The notes under the pieces: model-generated
Database searches by the model: none
What the model was told of the DNA's origin: nothing
Seen by the model: the letters and a program-made list of their open reading frames with translations, nothing else
Assembly (NCBI RefSeq): GCF_030272615.1
Contig: NC_081412.1
Location: 106,588,296-106,652,295 of the forward strand
DNA length: 64,000 nucleotides
Direction: 5' to 3'
Origin: Cryptomeria japonica
Taxonomy: Eukaryota; Streptophyta; Pinopsida; Cupressales; Cupressaceae
Part shown: in pieces, positions 1-11,044 of the stretch
Numbering within the stretch: position 1 is the first letter of the stretch
Layout: each line of letters begins with the position of its first letter
Made by a program: the position numbers and the translations under genes

Positions 1-1147
1 CCTTCCTTGCAAGCATAAAGACAAATACTTGATGTGCAACCAAGTTTCAAGAGGAAAAGTGTTCAAAAACCATTGTATTTCAATACTTTGGCTGCTCAAA
101 ATGCATTTCTCAACTAATTATTCATTGAAAAACTCTTCCATATGACTTAAAATCTCTTATAAAAATTCATTCCACCTTGGGAAACCAAAAATGGTTCACT
201 TGGTAAGGGTTTGTAGAGCAACTTTGTTTTCACCATGAAAATTCACTAGTCAGGCTATAGGAGCTCGCCTAGTTAGCAACAAAAACCATTTTCTTTGCCA
301 TTGCCAATAAAAAAAAACTTGTATGTACAAAAATTCTATGTACATAAACTTTACTCTTAAGAGGCCATGGAGAAAGAGACAAATAAAATCAAGTTGCTTC
401 CATTATTGAAGCCAAACCCTTATTCAACCAAGAACAGGGTTAAAACAAAATAATTTTGCTATAAAGGTAAAACTTCACACCAGCACACAAACCCAGGTGA
501 AAAATATTTTTAAAAACATGGCACAACTTCCCAAATGAAAATAGTACATCCAAATTCTCAGGAAGTACGAACTGCTATACCATTTGGAGCAAAAAAGTGT
601 AAGAAAAATGACAAAATCTTGAGTTTTTGTATTGAAATCTTCTTTTCTTTGAATTCCAACCTAATAAAAAGTTGTGTGAGGATTTAAATAGTCACTCACC
701 ACCCAAATCATGCCCAGGTATGGACCAATAACCACCTTTTACCTTATTTTTATAAATTTTCCAAATATTGTCAAAATATTGCTTGACAACATTGACAATT
801 TTTTGTACAATGAGCATTTTTTACTTGTGAGACAAATAGACTTAACTCCACCATGTGAAATGGTTTAATATAAACACACAAACATATTTCAATGCCTAAC
901 AAGGATTTATAAGGCGTTTTGACCATTTTTCCATATTTTACCCATTCCAGGCTTACAAAGCATAAAATGTCAAAAATGGACCAAAAACTCAACAAACAAC
1001 AAAACTAAGACACAAAGGACACTTAAACACACTAAAAACACTTTTTGGGCATACAAAAAGTCCATTATTCAATTGAGACCAACATAGGCCATTCAAACCA
1101 AAATTTGATGAAGTGCTCCATGAGCTTCACTAGGTGCTCCTGCACCA
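1..1147 (-). repeat. Ret1 3' LTR (partial)
   Basis: Matches 6482-7629 almost base for base with scattered substitutions. The outer 672 bp present in the other LTR lie beyond the left edge. On the minus strand it starts TGGTGCAGGAGC at 1147, next to a purine-rich tract. Confidence 0.93.
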
Positions 1148-1159
1148 TACTCCCTCAAA
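1148..1159 (-). other. Ret1 polypurine tract
   Basis: On the minus strand the bases just before the 3' LTR read TTTGAGGGAGTA. This is purine-rich and at the expected place for plus-strand DNA priming. Confidence 0.6.
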
Positions 1160-1169
1160 GACAAAGAAG

Positions 1170-1550
1170 TCAAGTGACTCGGTTTGGCACCAATGAGGGA
1201 TCAATTCTAGAGTGAATAAATTCTGATTCAGGTACCCAAGTAACCTTGGAGTCTGGTTTGTTCCTCCACTTGATCAAATGCTCCATATAGACTTGGTGTC
1301 GAGTCTTTTTGAGAATCCTAGAATCCAAAACTTTTTCAACTTGAGGCATGGGTGTAGAAGGAAGAGGTAGGTCTAAAAGTGATTGGTGAACATCTAAAAC
1401 TCTCTCATCCTCCTTGGGAAGCTTCCCTTTGTAAGCAACCAAATCTGCAATATTGAAGATAGGAGACAATGCAACATCATTAGGCAAATCAATCTTATAA
1501 GAATTAGAGTCATACTTAGCCAAAACTTTACAAGGACCTATCCTCCTCAT
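1170..1550 (-). pseudogene. Ret1 integrase C-terminus and chromodomain
   Basis: 126 codons ending at a stop just before the polypurine tract. The N-terminal part (GPCKVLAKYDSNSYKIDLP) is the usual SH3-like end of a gypsy integrase. The C-terminal 50 residues contain DSRILKKTRHQVYMEHLIKW followed by TWVPESEF, the tyrosine/tryptophan pattern of a chromovirus chromodomain. In the family this domain steers integration towards chromatin marks. It is in a different frame from the protease and RT, so at least one frameshift separates it from the upstream integrase, and a stop divides it from the piece at 1551-1802. Confidence 0.85.
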
Positions 1551-2623
1551 TTAGAGTTTGTTGGGAATTCCTTTTTTAAGTCTGGACTTATTCAAGTGCA
1601 CCATCACAAAGTCACCAACTGAAAATTGTACATCTTTCCTTGTTGCATCAACTCTAGCTTTGACCTTTTGTGAGGCATCTTGGAGAGCTTGCTTTACTTG
1701 ATCATGAACCTTTTTCATAGACTGAGCTACATCATCAACTTGACCACTTCTTTGTTGCACATTACCAAGGTTTCTCAACTCTATAACACCCCTTGGGTGC
1801 ATACCATATACTATCTCAAAAGGACTCTTACTAGTAGACCTATTGACACTGTCATTGTATGCAAACTTTGCTTGGTGAAGAATCTGATCCCAACTCTATC
1901 CATATTGTTTTGTCAAACACCTTAAGAGGTTACCAAGTGTCCTATTGACCACCTCTGTTTGCCCATCGGTTTGGGGATGATAGGCTGAACCAAAAGACAA
2001 GTTAGTACCCAATCTTTTCCAAAGATTTTTCTAAAAATGTCCAAGGAATTTGACATCTCTGTCTGAAACAATACTAATAGGAAAACCATGGATTCAAATA
2101 ACCACTTTGAAAAACAAGTGTGCAATGTGACTAGCATCATGAGTAGTTTACAAGGAACAAAATGTGTCATTTTACTGAATCTATCAACAACAACAAAAAT
2201 GCTATCAAAACCAAGCTTTGTTTTGCATAAACCAACCACAAAATCCATACTCACACATTCCCATGACCTTGTAGGAATGGGTAATGGCTGATAAAGACTA
2301 GCATTGGTAGATGTGCCTTTTGCCTTTTGACAAACCATACATTGCTCAACATACCTCCTGATATCCCTTTGCATTCTTGGCCAATAGTAGAAATGTTGCA
2401 CAAGTTCTAATGTCTTATTTAGACCAGAATGACCACTCAAACATCCATTGTGCTTCTCTTGGATTAGATTTTCCCTCATAGAGCCTTTGGGAACACACAG
2501 TTGTCCACCTCTAAACAACAAATCATTTTGCAAGGTAAAGTCAGCATATTCACTGTGAAAATGGTTTTGAAATTCTTGACAAACCTTGTAAATGGCTGCA
2601 AAATCTTCATCATTTGGATACAA
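1551..2623 (-). pseudogene. Ret1 integrase (zinc-binding and catalytic core)
   Basis: The integrase starts with the His/Cys zinc-binding domain: H...H in HNGCLSGHSGL, then CMVCQKAK. The core follows with SMDFVVGL (first catalytic Asp) and FVVVDRFSKMTHF. Near 2150 the frame shifts; the expected second-Asp region and the HPQTDGQTE-type segment can be read only in another frame. The piece at 1551-1802 is the post-core helix and linker region. The reading frame is broken at least twice, so no active enzyme can be made. Confidence 0.88.
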
Positions 2624-2650
2624 ATCCTTGAAGCAATCAACTCCAATACT

Positions 2651-3205
2651 CTAAATCTGCACTTCTTGCACTATTAGTAGCCTTCTACTCAAAGCAACTT
2701 CTACTTTATTACATTGTCCCTTTTTATGCTTAATGGAAAATGTATATGATTGCAAGTACTCAACCCATTTAACATGTCTATGACTCAACTTATCTTGTGA
2801 TGTCAAAAAACTAAGAGCTTGATTATCTATGTAAACAACAAACTCTTTGGGCAGCAAATAGTGCCTCCATTTTCGAAGAGCTTGGATAAGAGCATATAAT
2901 TCAAGATCATAGGATGAATACTTCTTTTTTGCATCATTGAGCTTTTCACTAAAAAAAGCTACTGGTCTATTATCTTGACTCAAAACCGCACCAACTGCTA
3001 TGTTACCTACATCACATTCAATAGTGAATAACTTATCAAAACTAGGAAGAATGAGTACTAGTTGTGTAGCTACCTTTTGTTTCAAAAGTTCAAACCCCTT
3101 ATTAGCTTCTTTGGTCCATTTAAACTTTGTCTCGACTCCACCTTTAATAGTATCTACCATAGGTGCACAAATCTCACTGAATCCCCTGATAAACTTCTTG
3201 TAGAA
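2651..3205 (-). pseudogene. Ret1 RT connection and RNase H
   Basis: The segment begins with the RT thumb and connection (FKWTKEANKGFELLKQ) and continues into a Ty3-type RNase H. IECDVGNIAVGAVLSQ carries the first Asp, SYDLELYAL the Glu, and YIDNQALSFL the next Asp, where plant gypsy elements usually have TDHQAL. It is in frame with RT but separated from it by a stop at about 3203. A further stop near 2648 separates it from integrase. Confidence 0.88.
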
Positions 3206-3853
3206 CTATGCCAAACCATGAAAGCTTCGCACTTCACTTGCTGTTTTTGGTGTTAGCCAATTGGTGATGGCTTCCACCTTTGATGTGTCCATTTTCATGT
3301 CTCCACCTAAAACTACAAAACCAAGATAGACTAGTTCCTTCTTCATAAACTCACACTTCTCCAAGTTTATTGTTAATTTCTCATCATACAATTGTTGCAA
3401 TACAAATTTGAGATGCTTTAGATGTTCATCTTTAGTTCTACTGAAAATCAAGATATCATCTAAGTATACAACAACAAATTTACCAATAAAATCTTTAAGC
3501 ACTTCATTCATGAGTCTCATGAATGTACTGGGAGCATTAGTGAGACCGAATGGCATAACAAGCCACTCATAAAGTCCTTCATTAGTTTTGAAGGTTGTTT
3601 TCCACTCATCACCTTCCTTTATCCTGATTTGGAGGTAACCACTCTTGAGATCAATCTTTGTGAAATATTTTGTACCTCCCAAGCAATCCATCAAATCTTC
3701 AATCCTTGGGATAGGGAATCTATATCTGATAGTGATTTTGTTAATGGCTCTTGAATCTATGCATAACCTCCATGTTCCTCCTTTCTTTGGTGCTAACATT
3801 GTAGGTACGACACAAGGACTTATGCTCTTCCTTATCAAACCTTGATCTAACAA
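3206..3853 (-). pseudogene. Ret1 reverse transcriptase
   Basis: This is the best preserved Ret1 segment, about 215 codons. Visible Ty3/gypsy RT motifs are [50 protein letters not shown] and the catalytic [11 protein letters not shown], with YLDD intact. The domain copies element RNA into DNA. The interval 3856-4027 upstream is in the same frame but holds several stops, so the polyprotein is interrupted between protease and RT. Confidence 0.93.
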
Positions 3854-4027
3854 CTCTTGTATTTGTCTAGCTACTTCTTTTTTCTGTTATGGGGTCATCT
3901 TGTAGGTTTCTTTGTTGGGTAATGAGGATCTAGGAATGAAGTCAATTTGATGGCTTATGGCTCTAGTAGGTGGTAGGGTTGTTGGTGCTCCATCACTTAT
4001 GATTTATTTAAAGTTATCTAGTATTTT

Positions 4028-4760
4028 CTACACTTCATGAGGTATTTGAACCTTCTTTTCTTTATTTTCTTCCTTTGGTTTCACTATGAGAGTAAACCCC
4101 ACACCTTCACCCTCTTCAAGAGTAGTTATGAACTCTTTTTTACTCACCAACAAGGCATTTGGGTTTTTGGACTTGTTGCCCTCTCTTTCATCATTTAAGG
4201 ACTGAATTTTATATGTGACTCCATCTTTTTGAAAAGAATAAGAGTTCGTCTCACCATTATGAATGGCTTTTCTATCAAATTGCCATGGCCTACCCAGAAG
4301 TAGGTGGCAAGCATCCATTGGGAGTATATCACACAAGATTTTATCCTTATAACCCCCTATTGTGAACTCAACCCAAGCTTGTTCATTCACCACCACTTGT
4401 TGCTCATGGTTGAGCCAAGTGACCTTATATGGACTACTATGTGGAACTCTCTCCAATTTAAGTTTATTTGTTGCTTCCTCTGACATAATATTGTCTGTAG
4501 ACCCTGAATCTATCACCACTCTGCAAACCTTACCCATGATCTTGCACTTGATTCTAAATAAAGATATTCTTTGAGTTGGTTCCTCTTTGTTTGGCTCCTT
4601 AATCAAGACTCTTCTCATCATTAAACTTTCCCCATCTTTTGAAGCTAGGCTAACTTCTTGTGTCTTGCCTCTTGCTACATCTTCTTGCACATATGTCACT
4701 CTTCTTTCACCTCCTTGAAATGAAGAAGATTTCTCGGGGCATCTATAAGTGGGATGGCCC
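4028..4760 (-). pseudogene. Ret1 gag zinc knuckle end and aspartic protease
   Basis: The frame opens within a CCHC zinc knuckle that continues from gag (CYNCQKLGHPTYRC, CX2CX4HX4C); a nonsense codon at 4793-4795 lies just before it. Downstream is a retropepsin-like domain with VVIDSGSTDNIMS (DSG active site) and HLLLGRPWQFDR (the conserved LLGRPW of plant gypsy proteases). In the family this enzyme cleaves the Gag-Pol precursor. The protease stretch itself contains no internal stop. Confidence 0.9.
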
Positions 4761-4762
4761 AA

Positions 4763-5758
4763 CTTTTGGCAATTGTAACACTTAATGGTGGAGAATTAGG
4801 ACCCTCTTCCTAGTCCATTAGATCTACCTCTACCTGGTTTGCTAGATCCCCTTCCTCTATAGCTGCTCTTGCAATTAGAATCCCCACTTTTCTCTATAAG
4901 TTTGGACTCCCCTTGGGACTTTTGATCAGCTTCTCTTCCACCAAAATTGCCTCTATGGCCTCTACCATCTCTTCCCCTATCTCTGCCTCTATTGATTTGT
5001 TCTTTCCTCTTCCTACTTTTCTCTTCTACTTTGAGTACCAGTTGGTAGAACTTTTGCACTATATTGGGACACAACAAACTCAACTCTTCTTGTATATTCC
5101 ATCTCAAGCCATTGAGATATCTTGCAACTTTTATGTTCTCATCTTCCACAACCTTTGATCTCAAACATCATATTTGAAGCTCCTTTGTATAGCTTCTCAC
5201 ATCTAACTCCCTTTGCCTCAAATTCTTCCTCTTCTTATGTAGTTGGATTTCATAATCATCTGGTATATAGGTTTCCTTGACCTTAGGCACCATTCCTTTC
5301 CAGGTTGCTATAGGTTGTTTCCCCTCTTTTTCTCTCTCAGCTTGAATGAACTTCCACCATGTTAAGGCAGCCCCTCTCAACCTATACTTAGCTACCTTCA
5401 CCTTCTAGGCCTCCATCATCCAATCACATTCAAAGTGATTCTCCAAGCCTTCAATCCACTCCATGACTGAATCTAGATCCATCTTGCCACTAAAAAGGGC
5501 TACACCTTCTAAGGTTTTGCCACTCAATGCTTTCAAAGCCTTCAAGAAAGGTTCTTGTTCAAGAACAAGGTTAGGTATTGGGATCTCATCTTCTATTGCT
5601 ACCATTTTGCCCTTATCTTCCACCTTATCACTCACTTCTCCAGTCCTGACCTCTACGGAAACTAGTTTTATCTCTAACTACTCCAATCTCTCTCTTAGTG
5701 CTCTATTTTCCTCTTCTTCATCTTCTACCTTCTTGGATAACTCATCATTGGTCACCAT
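4763..5758 (-). pseudogene. Ret1 gag
   Basis: An ATG at 5758 starts MVTNDELSKKVEDEEEENR, about 38 nt after the primer site, the likely Gag start. The frame then has stops near 5680 and at 5402-5404, 5165-5167 and 4793-4795. Capsid-type sequence is visible (SVMEWIEGLENHFECD, KYRLRGAALTWWKFI, RSYTKELQ). It is followed by a basic Arg/Gly-rich tail (RGRDRGRDGRGHRGNFGG) and then the zinc knuckle. Gag would package element RNA. All pieces are in the same frame as protease and RT, matching the single gag-pol ORF of chromoviruses. Confidence 0.88.
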
Positions 5759-5795
5759 CTTGAAACTAATCACTTCTACCCAAGACTTACTTCTT

Positions 5796-5807
5796 GCTCT
5801 GATACCA
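5796..5807 (-). other. Ret1 primer binding site (initiator tRNA-Met type)
   Basis: Minus strand TGGTATCAGAGC, the standard plant iMet tRNA 3'-end complement. It lies 3 nt from the inner end of the 5' LTR, whose terminal bases read CTCCCTAACA. Confidence 0.95.
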
Positions 5808-5810
5808 CTA

Positions 5811-7629
5811 TGTTAGGGAGATACTCAAAAAATGGCTCAAATTGTGTGTTTGCAATCAATTTGGCTTGCAAGTTCCCTCAAAGGTAATTGTTGAAGGTTT
5901 TGTCAATTATTTAGATACTTTTTCTTTGATCTCTTTCCTTCTCTATGCTTCATATCAACCTTAAGATCTTCCTACCATGTCAGTTCTTGTTTTCACTCAA
6001 ACTTGCTCTCAAGTCTCACAAAAGTGAAACTTTGCTTCTTAGCTCCAAACACCAAGATCACTCACCAAGAGTTTCAGGAGGTCTATGACATTTTCTAACA
6101 TCCTCTTAGGCTTAATTCAACTTGGTTTGATGTTCTTTCAATTTGTCTTCTTACCCGATTTGAGGAAAAGCTCAAAACAGGGCTACAAGAAAAGAGCCCC
6201 AATTAGCCCTCCAAGACTGCTAAAATGCTTATAACTCCACAAACTGCCAAAACACCTCATAAAACCTTTTCATTTATGGATACCCTTTATGGATGTATCT
6301 CAAATTTGTGCTATGAGGAGGTCTGAAAAGACCATACAACTATTGTCCTATAAATGTGCCTAAAAACAAGGGTTTTCAAGGGTTTTAAGTCTTCAAACAC
6401 GTTATCACCATTCCAAACTCTTCTTCGGACCACAAAATATTTTGAGAAGGTATGTACCATCATTATTAAGCCTTCCAACTTCCTTTCCTACAATCATAAA
6501 GACAAACACTTGATGTGCAACCAAGTTTCAAGAGGAAAACTGCTCAAAAACCATTGTATTTCAATACTGTGGTTGCTCAAAATGCATTTATCAACTAATT
6601 ATTCATTGTAACACTCTCCCATATGGCTTAAAATCTTTGATAAAACTTCATTCCACCTTGGGAAACCAAAATAAGGTTCACTTGGTGAGGGTTTGTAGAG
6701 CAACTTTATTTTCACCATGAAAATTCACTAGTCGAGCTATAGGAGCTCGCCTAGTTAGCAACAAAAACCACTTTCTTTGCCATTTCCAATAAAAAAAAAA
6801 AATTATGTACATGATGGATATGTACAGAAACTTGACTCTCAGAGGCCATGGAGAAAGAGCTAAAGAAAATAAACTTGCTTCCATTATTGAAGCCAAACCC
6901 TTACTCAACCAAGATCAGGGTTAAAACAAAATAATTCTGCTATAAAGCTAAAACTTCACACTAGCACACAAAACCAAGTGAAAAATATTTAAAACAATAT
7001 GGCACAACTTCCCAAATGAAAATAGTACAGCCAAATGCTCAGGAAGTACAGACTGCTATACCATTTGGAGCAAAAAAGTGTAAGAAAAATGATAAAATCT
7101 TGAGTTTGTGTATTGAAATCTTCTTTTCTTAGAATGCCAACCTGATACAAAGTTTTGTGAGGATTCAAATATTCACTCACCACCCAAATCATGCCTAGGT
7201 ATGGACCAATAACCACCTTTTGCCTTATTTTTACAAATTTTCCAAATATTGTCAAAATATTGCTTGACAACATTAACAATTTTTGGTACAATGAGCATTT
7301 TTTACTTGTGAGCCAAATATACTTAACTCCACCATGTGAAATGGTTTAATATAACCACATAAACATATTTCAATTTCTAACAAGGCTTTATAAGGCATTT
7401 TGACCATTTTTCCACATTTTGCCCATTTCAGGCTTACAAAGCATAAAATGTCAAAAATAGACCAAAAACTCAACAAACAACAAAACTAAGACACAAAGGA
7501 CACTTAAACACACTAAACTCACCTTTTAGACATACAAAAAGTCCATTATTCAATTAAGACCAACATAGGCCATTTCAAACCAAAATTTGATGAAGTGCTC
7601 CATGAGCTTCACTAGGTGCTCCTACACCA
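5811..7629 (-). repeat. Ret1 5' LTR (complete)
   Basis: 1,819 bp. On the minus strand it runs from TGGTGTAGGAGC at 7629 to CCCTAACA at 5811, so it has the TG...CA ends. Its outer 1.15 kb is repeated at 1-1147. The short ORFs within it are also found in the other LTR and encode nothing recognisable. Confidence 0.94.
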
Positions 7630-7901
7630 ATCCACCTCATGTGGGATATTATATTGTTTCTCCTACCCACCCACACCTATTTCCTACCTACCCTTGTTTC
7701 TTATCGACCCACATGTCATGTTTGTGTGCTCACATATCCATTTAGCCTTGCCTATATAAGCAAGGTCATATTCATTGTATGTGACGCTTGATGATCCAGT
7801 TGATCAGTATTTTCATCTTGATAGAATACAGTTTATTCCTATCATCATTTTTGTCTCTCTATTGTACTTTTCATTGAGCTCTTGATCTTGGCAAAATCTC
7901 A
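7630..7901 (+). repeat. Ret2 5' LTR (3' part only)
   Basis: Aligns to 13019-13291. The first ~190 bp of the LTR are missing because Ret1 is inserted there. The LTR ends ...GCAAAATCTCA before the primer site. Confidence 0.9.
7753..7759 (+). promoter_or_regulatory. TATA box in Ret2 5' LTR
   Basis: TATATAAG context, repeated at 13143 in the 3' LTR. Probable core promoter of the element, about 150 bp before the LTR end. Confidence 0.55.
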
Positions 7902-7903
7902 CA

Positions 7904-7915
7904 TGGTATCAGAGC
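7904..7915 (+). other. Ret2 primer binding site (initiator tRNA-Met type)
   Basis: TGGTATCAGAGC directly after the 5' LTR, separated by 2 nt. Confidence 0.95.
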
Positions 7916-9476
7916 CTAAAGGGCATCTTTGATTAGTCTTTTGGAGGCTTCAATTTTCGGATTTGGGGATCTTCATTTTTGGAGGGCGTCATACAGCGAT
8001 TTGGAAATCACGGTTGCATCTGGGAGGTCGTTTCCATGAATTTTGACTATAAAGTCGACTATATTTGGTGAGAAATTTTTTTTGGCTATTGTTGTATGGA
8101 TTTCAAAAACAAAAAAAATTAAAAATTCTGAAAAAAAAAAAAAAAAAATCGAAAAAGGCGTAAGTAACAAAAATAAAATTAAAAAAAAATCAAAAATTAT
8201 ATTTTTTGGGGGTCCGCAAACCCCCCCGTACTGCACCTGCGTGTGTTGCAAGTTTTGCAAGTCTTTGTGCCCCGTGCCTCATACCTGTTGTCAGCTCCCA
8301 TCCTCTACTCGCCGACCACCGTGCTCACCTGCCCCGCTGCTCCCGTGGTCTTCTTTTTCGACCATCGGCAGCCCCCGCAACACCCTGCTCAGGCACCACC
8401 CTGTCGACCCCTCACCATTCATTGGCCCCGCCGTCGCCGCTCCGTGCCGCCCGACCTGACCCCAACATCCTGACGACACCTTTTCTTCAGCTTCCTCCAG
8501 CTCGGCAAACAGTGGCCCTCCAGCCTGGCCCCCGCCGGCCCAACCACCCTCTGACTGCCCTCCCAACGGCTCCCAACCTCGCCGACACCAATGCTTCTTC
8601 TGGTGATCGTTAAGCTTCGGTCGGCAACCACCATTCTTCTTGCCAACTTGCCACATCTGCGTCTACGTAGCAGTCCACTTCACTAGACCTACACTCATCA
8701 GCGCTTGACACATGTCACTTCCGTACAGGATGGATTACACAGTCACCAACCCAGTCAGACTGTCATGTCAGCATATATGTACGGTCAGTAGGGAGGTGCG
8801 ATGGCCATATGATGGTCAAACAGATGTCAAATTTAAGCTCGTCATTTGCACCATGTCAGCGGTATTTTGAAATTTTTGTAACCCCCTCTCATTGAGCTTT
8901 TCAGTTTTGCAGTTCATCTTTGGAAGGCCATATCTTGCTCATTTTTCTCCTTTTTTGGTACAATTTTTTTTGAAATGGGATAGAATTTTGTGCTCTTCGC
9001 AGTGGTGGAATAATTTTCTAATTTTGATAGACATGATTTTCAGAAATTGCAGATCTTCATGATTGTACCTGTCTAATCCCTGATTTTGCAACTTCAGAGG
9101 CTTCGTTTGCGGTCATATGACCTCCTTTTTAGGTGTCGTTTTGTTTAAAGTACATAATTTTTCGTCTACTTTTATAATCTGTCATTATTTTGCAGTGATT
9201 TTGAGTAGAAATTGTACTTTTAGTATTTGGTCATTTTTTGCCTATTAGGTACTTGTATTTCGCTTGGATCTCAGTTTAGATCACTAGCAGTATTTATTAA
9301 AGTCTCGTATATCTCATTTTGAGAAGTTGTAAATTGAAATCAGAAGTCCACTTTGCCTTGTTTTGCAAGTGGCCCATTGTATACACACTAAGCATAAAGT
9401 GTCAAATCACCATTTTGGGGGGGTGTCTTGTGTGATTGTGCCTCCCTCTATCTTGTGTTTTTTTCACTTTGGTGCT
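7916..9476 (+). other. Ret2 untranslated leader with a GC-rich island
   Basis: 1.56 kb without a convincing gene. A poly(A)-rich stretch (8100-8200) is followed by a C-rich block at about 8206-8700 (CCGCCGTCGCC-type sequence) that contrasts sharply with the AT-rich surroundings. ORFs on both strands in this block are low-complexity Pro/Ala/Arg strings explained by base composition. The remainder (8870-9476) is T-rich and unremarkable. Confidence 0.6.
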
Positions 9477-10400
9477 ATGGGTTCTCCTAAATTTCCACTT
9501 TTAACTCCTCATAATTATGCTTCATGGAAGATTAAGTCTTGGAGTAAACTAATGGAAAAAGGACTTGTTCATTATGTAACTGGAACTATTCAAGCACCAC
9601 CTGATCCTAAGGCTGATCCTAATGCTCAACTTGAATGGCTCACTAAGAATGCTATGGCACTTGTAACTCTTAGAAAGTATGTATCAAATGACCTCATTTT
9701 TTGCATTAAGAAATGTACCATAATTAAAGAGGCTTCAGATATTTTTCAGAAATTGTATGGTCAAGTTGATGAGATTAAGGGCTACAAGCTTGATAGTGAA
9801 CTCACAACTTTGGATCCCAAGGATTTTGATACAATCCAAGATTATGTCACAAAAGCAAATGAGCTAAGATCAAAGCTAAAGGATTGTGGAATTGACAAAA
9901 AGGATGCTCAATTAGTTTACAACTTGTTGGACAAGCTTCTTTCAGAGTATGCAGCCTTTATATCTAGCTTTCACACCCATAGGTTAGCTCAAGGTTCCTC
10001 TTACACTTCTCCCTTATTTGATTCATTCATGGAGATGTTGATACTTGAGCAATCTAAGTTGACCAAGATGGGGGTTCTCAAATCTTCCAAGTCACAAGCT
10101 TTGGTGGCCAACAAAGGGAATCAAAGGAATCAAAGAAAAGGCAAGAATCAAAAGCAACCCAAGTCAAAACCACAACAAGATGGAGCAGAATATTCCTCTC
10201 CACAATAAGGTGATTCACCATTCTCACCTAAGAGGAAATCATATAAGGATAATGTTTTTTGTGGATACTGCAAGAAGTCATGACATGATGAACAACATTG
10301 TTATAAGAAGGATATTGATGAGTTGAAGAATCTTCTTGAGAAGAACAAAATCAACCTACCTTCCAGAATGTCTACATTGGCTTCTTCTTCCAAGTAAAAG
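9477..10400 (+). pseudogene. Ret2 copia-type gag with zinc knuckle
   Basis: The ATG at 9477 (MGSPKFPLLTPHNYASWKIK) fits the start of copia Gag; an earlier in-frame ATG at 9363 would add a T-rich translated leader. The body carries the helical capsid pattern of plant copia Gag (Y..WK near the start, then IFQKLYGQVDE, L..L...DFDTIQDYVTKANELRSKL). After a stop at 10206-10208 the same frame continues to a knuckle C-G-Y-C-X4-H-X4-C at 10260-10301, in which TGA (10281-10283) replaces one residue. Another stop is at 10396. Role: capsid assembly and RNA packaging. It is a decayed copy. Confidence 0.85.
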
Positions 10401-11000
10401 GATAAAGGAAAGGATCACTCTTTTGGGATAGATAAAGGAAAGGGACAAGCTCTTTGTGCTACTACAAGTCATGATTTAGGGAGATGGCTTCTAGATGCAG
10501 GGGTTTCTCATCATATGGCATCTTCGCAGTCTATGTTTTCTACATTTGAGCCTTGCTACATGCCGTAGATTTTGATGGGCAATCATACATACATGGATGT
10601 GATTGGGAAAGGATCTATTGCCATTGGGGATAACTCCTTCAATGATGTGTTGTGTGTACCCTATTTAACAAACAATCTTATTTTTGTCTATCAAATCACA
10701 CATAGGGCAACTAGGAAAATTGTGGAGTTCACACCTGATTTAGTTCATATTAGAGACTTGGAGAGTGGAGCTATCATTGCTACTGGGGTGGTTGATCATG
10801 CATCTCAGTTGTACTCTTTTTCACATTTTGGTCCTATTGATGAGGTTGATTCTTCCTATGTTGATGATTCAGATTTTGAGGAGAACTTTGGGCACTTGAA
10901 CTTGCGGATTCTCACATGTGACCCCATTCTTGAGCCTTGCATTTCATCTCCATCTCTTGATACACACCACCAATTGCACCTGATGATGCAGCTAGTGTAG
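10401..11000 (+). pseudogene. Ret2 protease remnant
   Basis: Same frame as gag. WLLDAGVSHHMAS at 10485-10523 is the copia protease active-site region; the usual D-S-G-A-S/T-H reads D-A-G-V-S-H, so the second catalytic-loop residue is altered. A stop at 10566-10568 follows. From 10572, SIAIGDNSFNDVLCVPYLTN is the strand/turn segment that in copia polyproteins lies between protease and integrase. After residue ~95 the sequence turns acidic and unrecognisable (EVDSSYVDDSDFEENFG). The integrase GAG domain and everything downstream are missing. Confidence 0.75.
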
Positions 11001-11044
11001 CAGGATATTTCATCCTTCTAGCTTCAATTTCATGGGATGCCTAC

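Larger units (their letters stand above)
1..7629 (-). mobile_element. Ret1: Ty3/gypsy chromovirus LTR retrotransposon, left end cut by the window
   Basis: The element reads on the minus strand: 5' LTR (5811-7629), iMet-type primer site, gag, protease, RT, RNase H, integrase, chromodomain, purine tract, 3' LTR (1-1147, incomplete). The order gag-PR-RT-RH-IN-chromodomain is that of plant chromoviruses. Everything from gag to the integrase core lies in one reading frame interrupted by stop codons. Frameshifts in the integrase core and before the chromodomain make it a dead copy. It lies inside the 5' LTR of Ret2, because Ret2 LTR sequence starts abruptly at 7630. About 670 bp of its 3' LTR should lie left of the window. 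Confidence 0.93.

Noticed and set aside
771-995. Short minus-strand ORF, also present at 7273-7476
   Set aside because: It is inside both Ret1 LTRs and similar because the LTRs are copies; no domain or coding signature.
7904-7915. TGGTATCAGAGC as part of a tRNA-Met gene
   Set aside because: Only the 12-nt primer-site complement is present, next to an LTR; there is no cloverleaf. The same holds for 44862 and for 5796 on the minus strand.
8043-8656. Several overlapping ORFs of 75-138 codons on both strands
   Set aside because: They lie in the C-rich leader of Ret2; the proteins are Pro/Ala/Arg/Gly strings open on both strands because of base composition.
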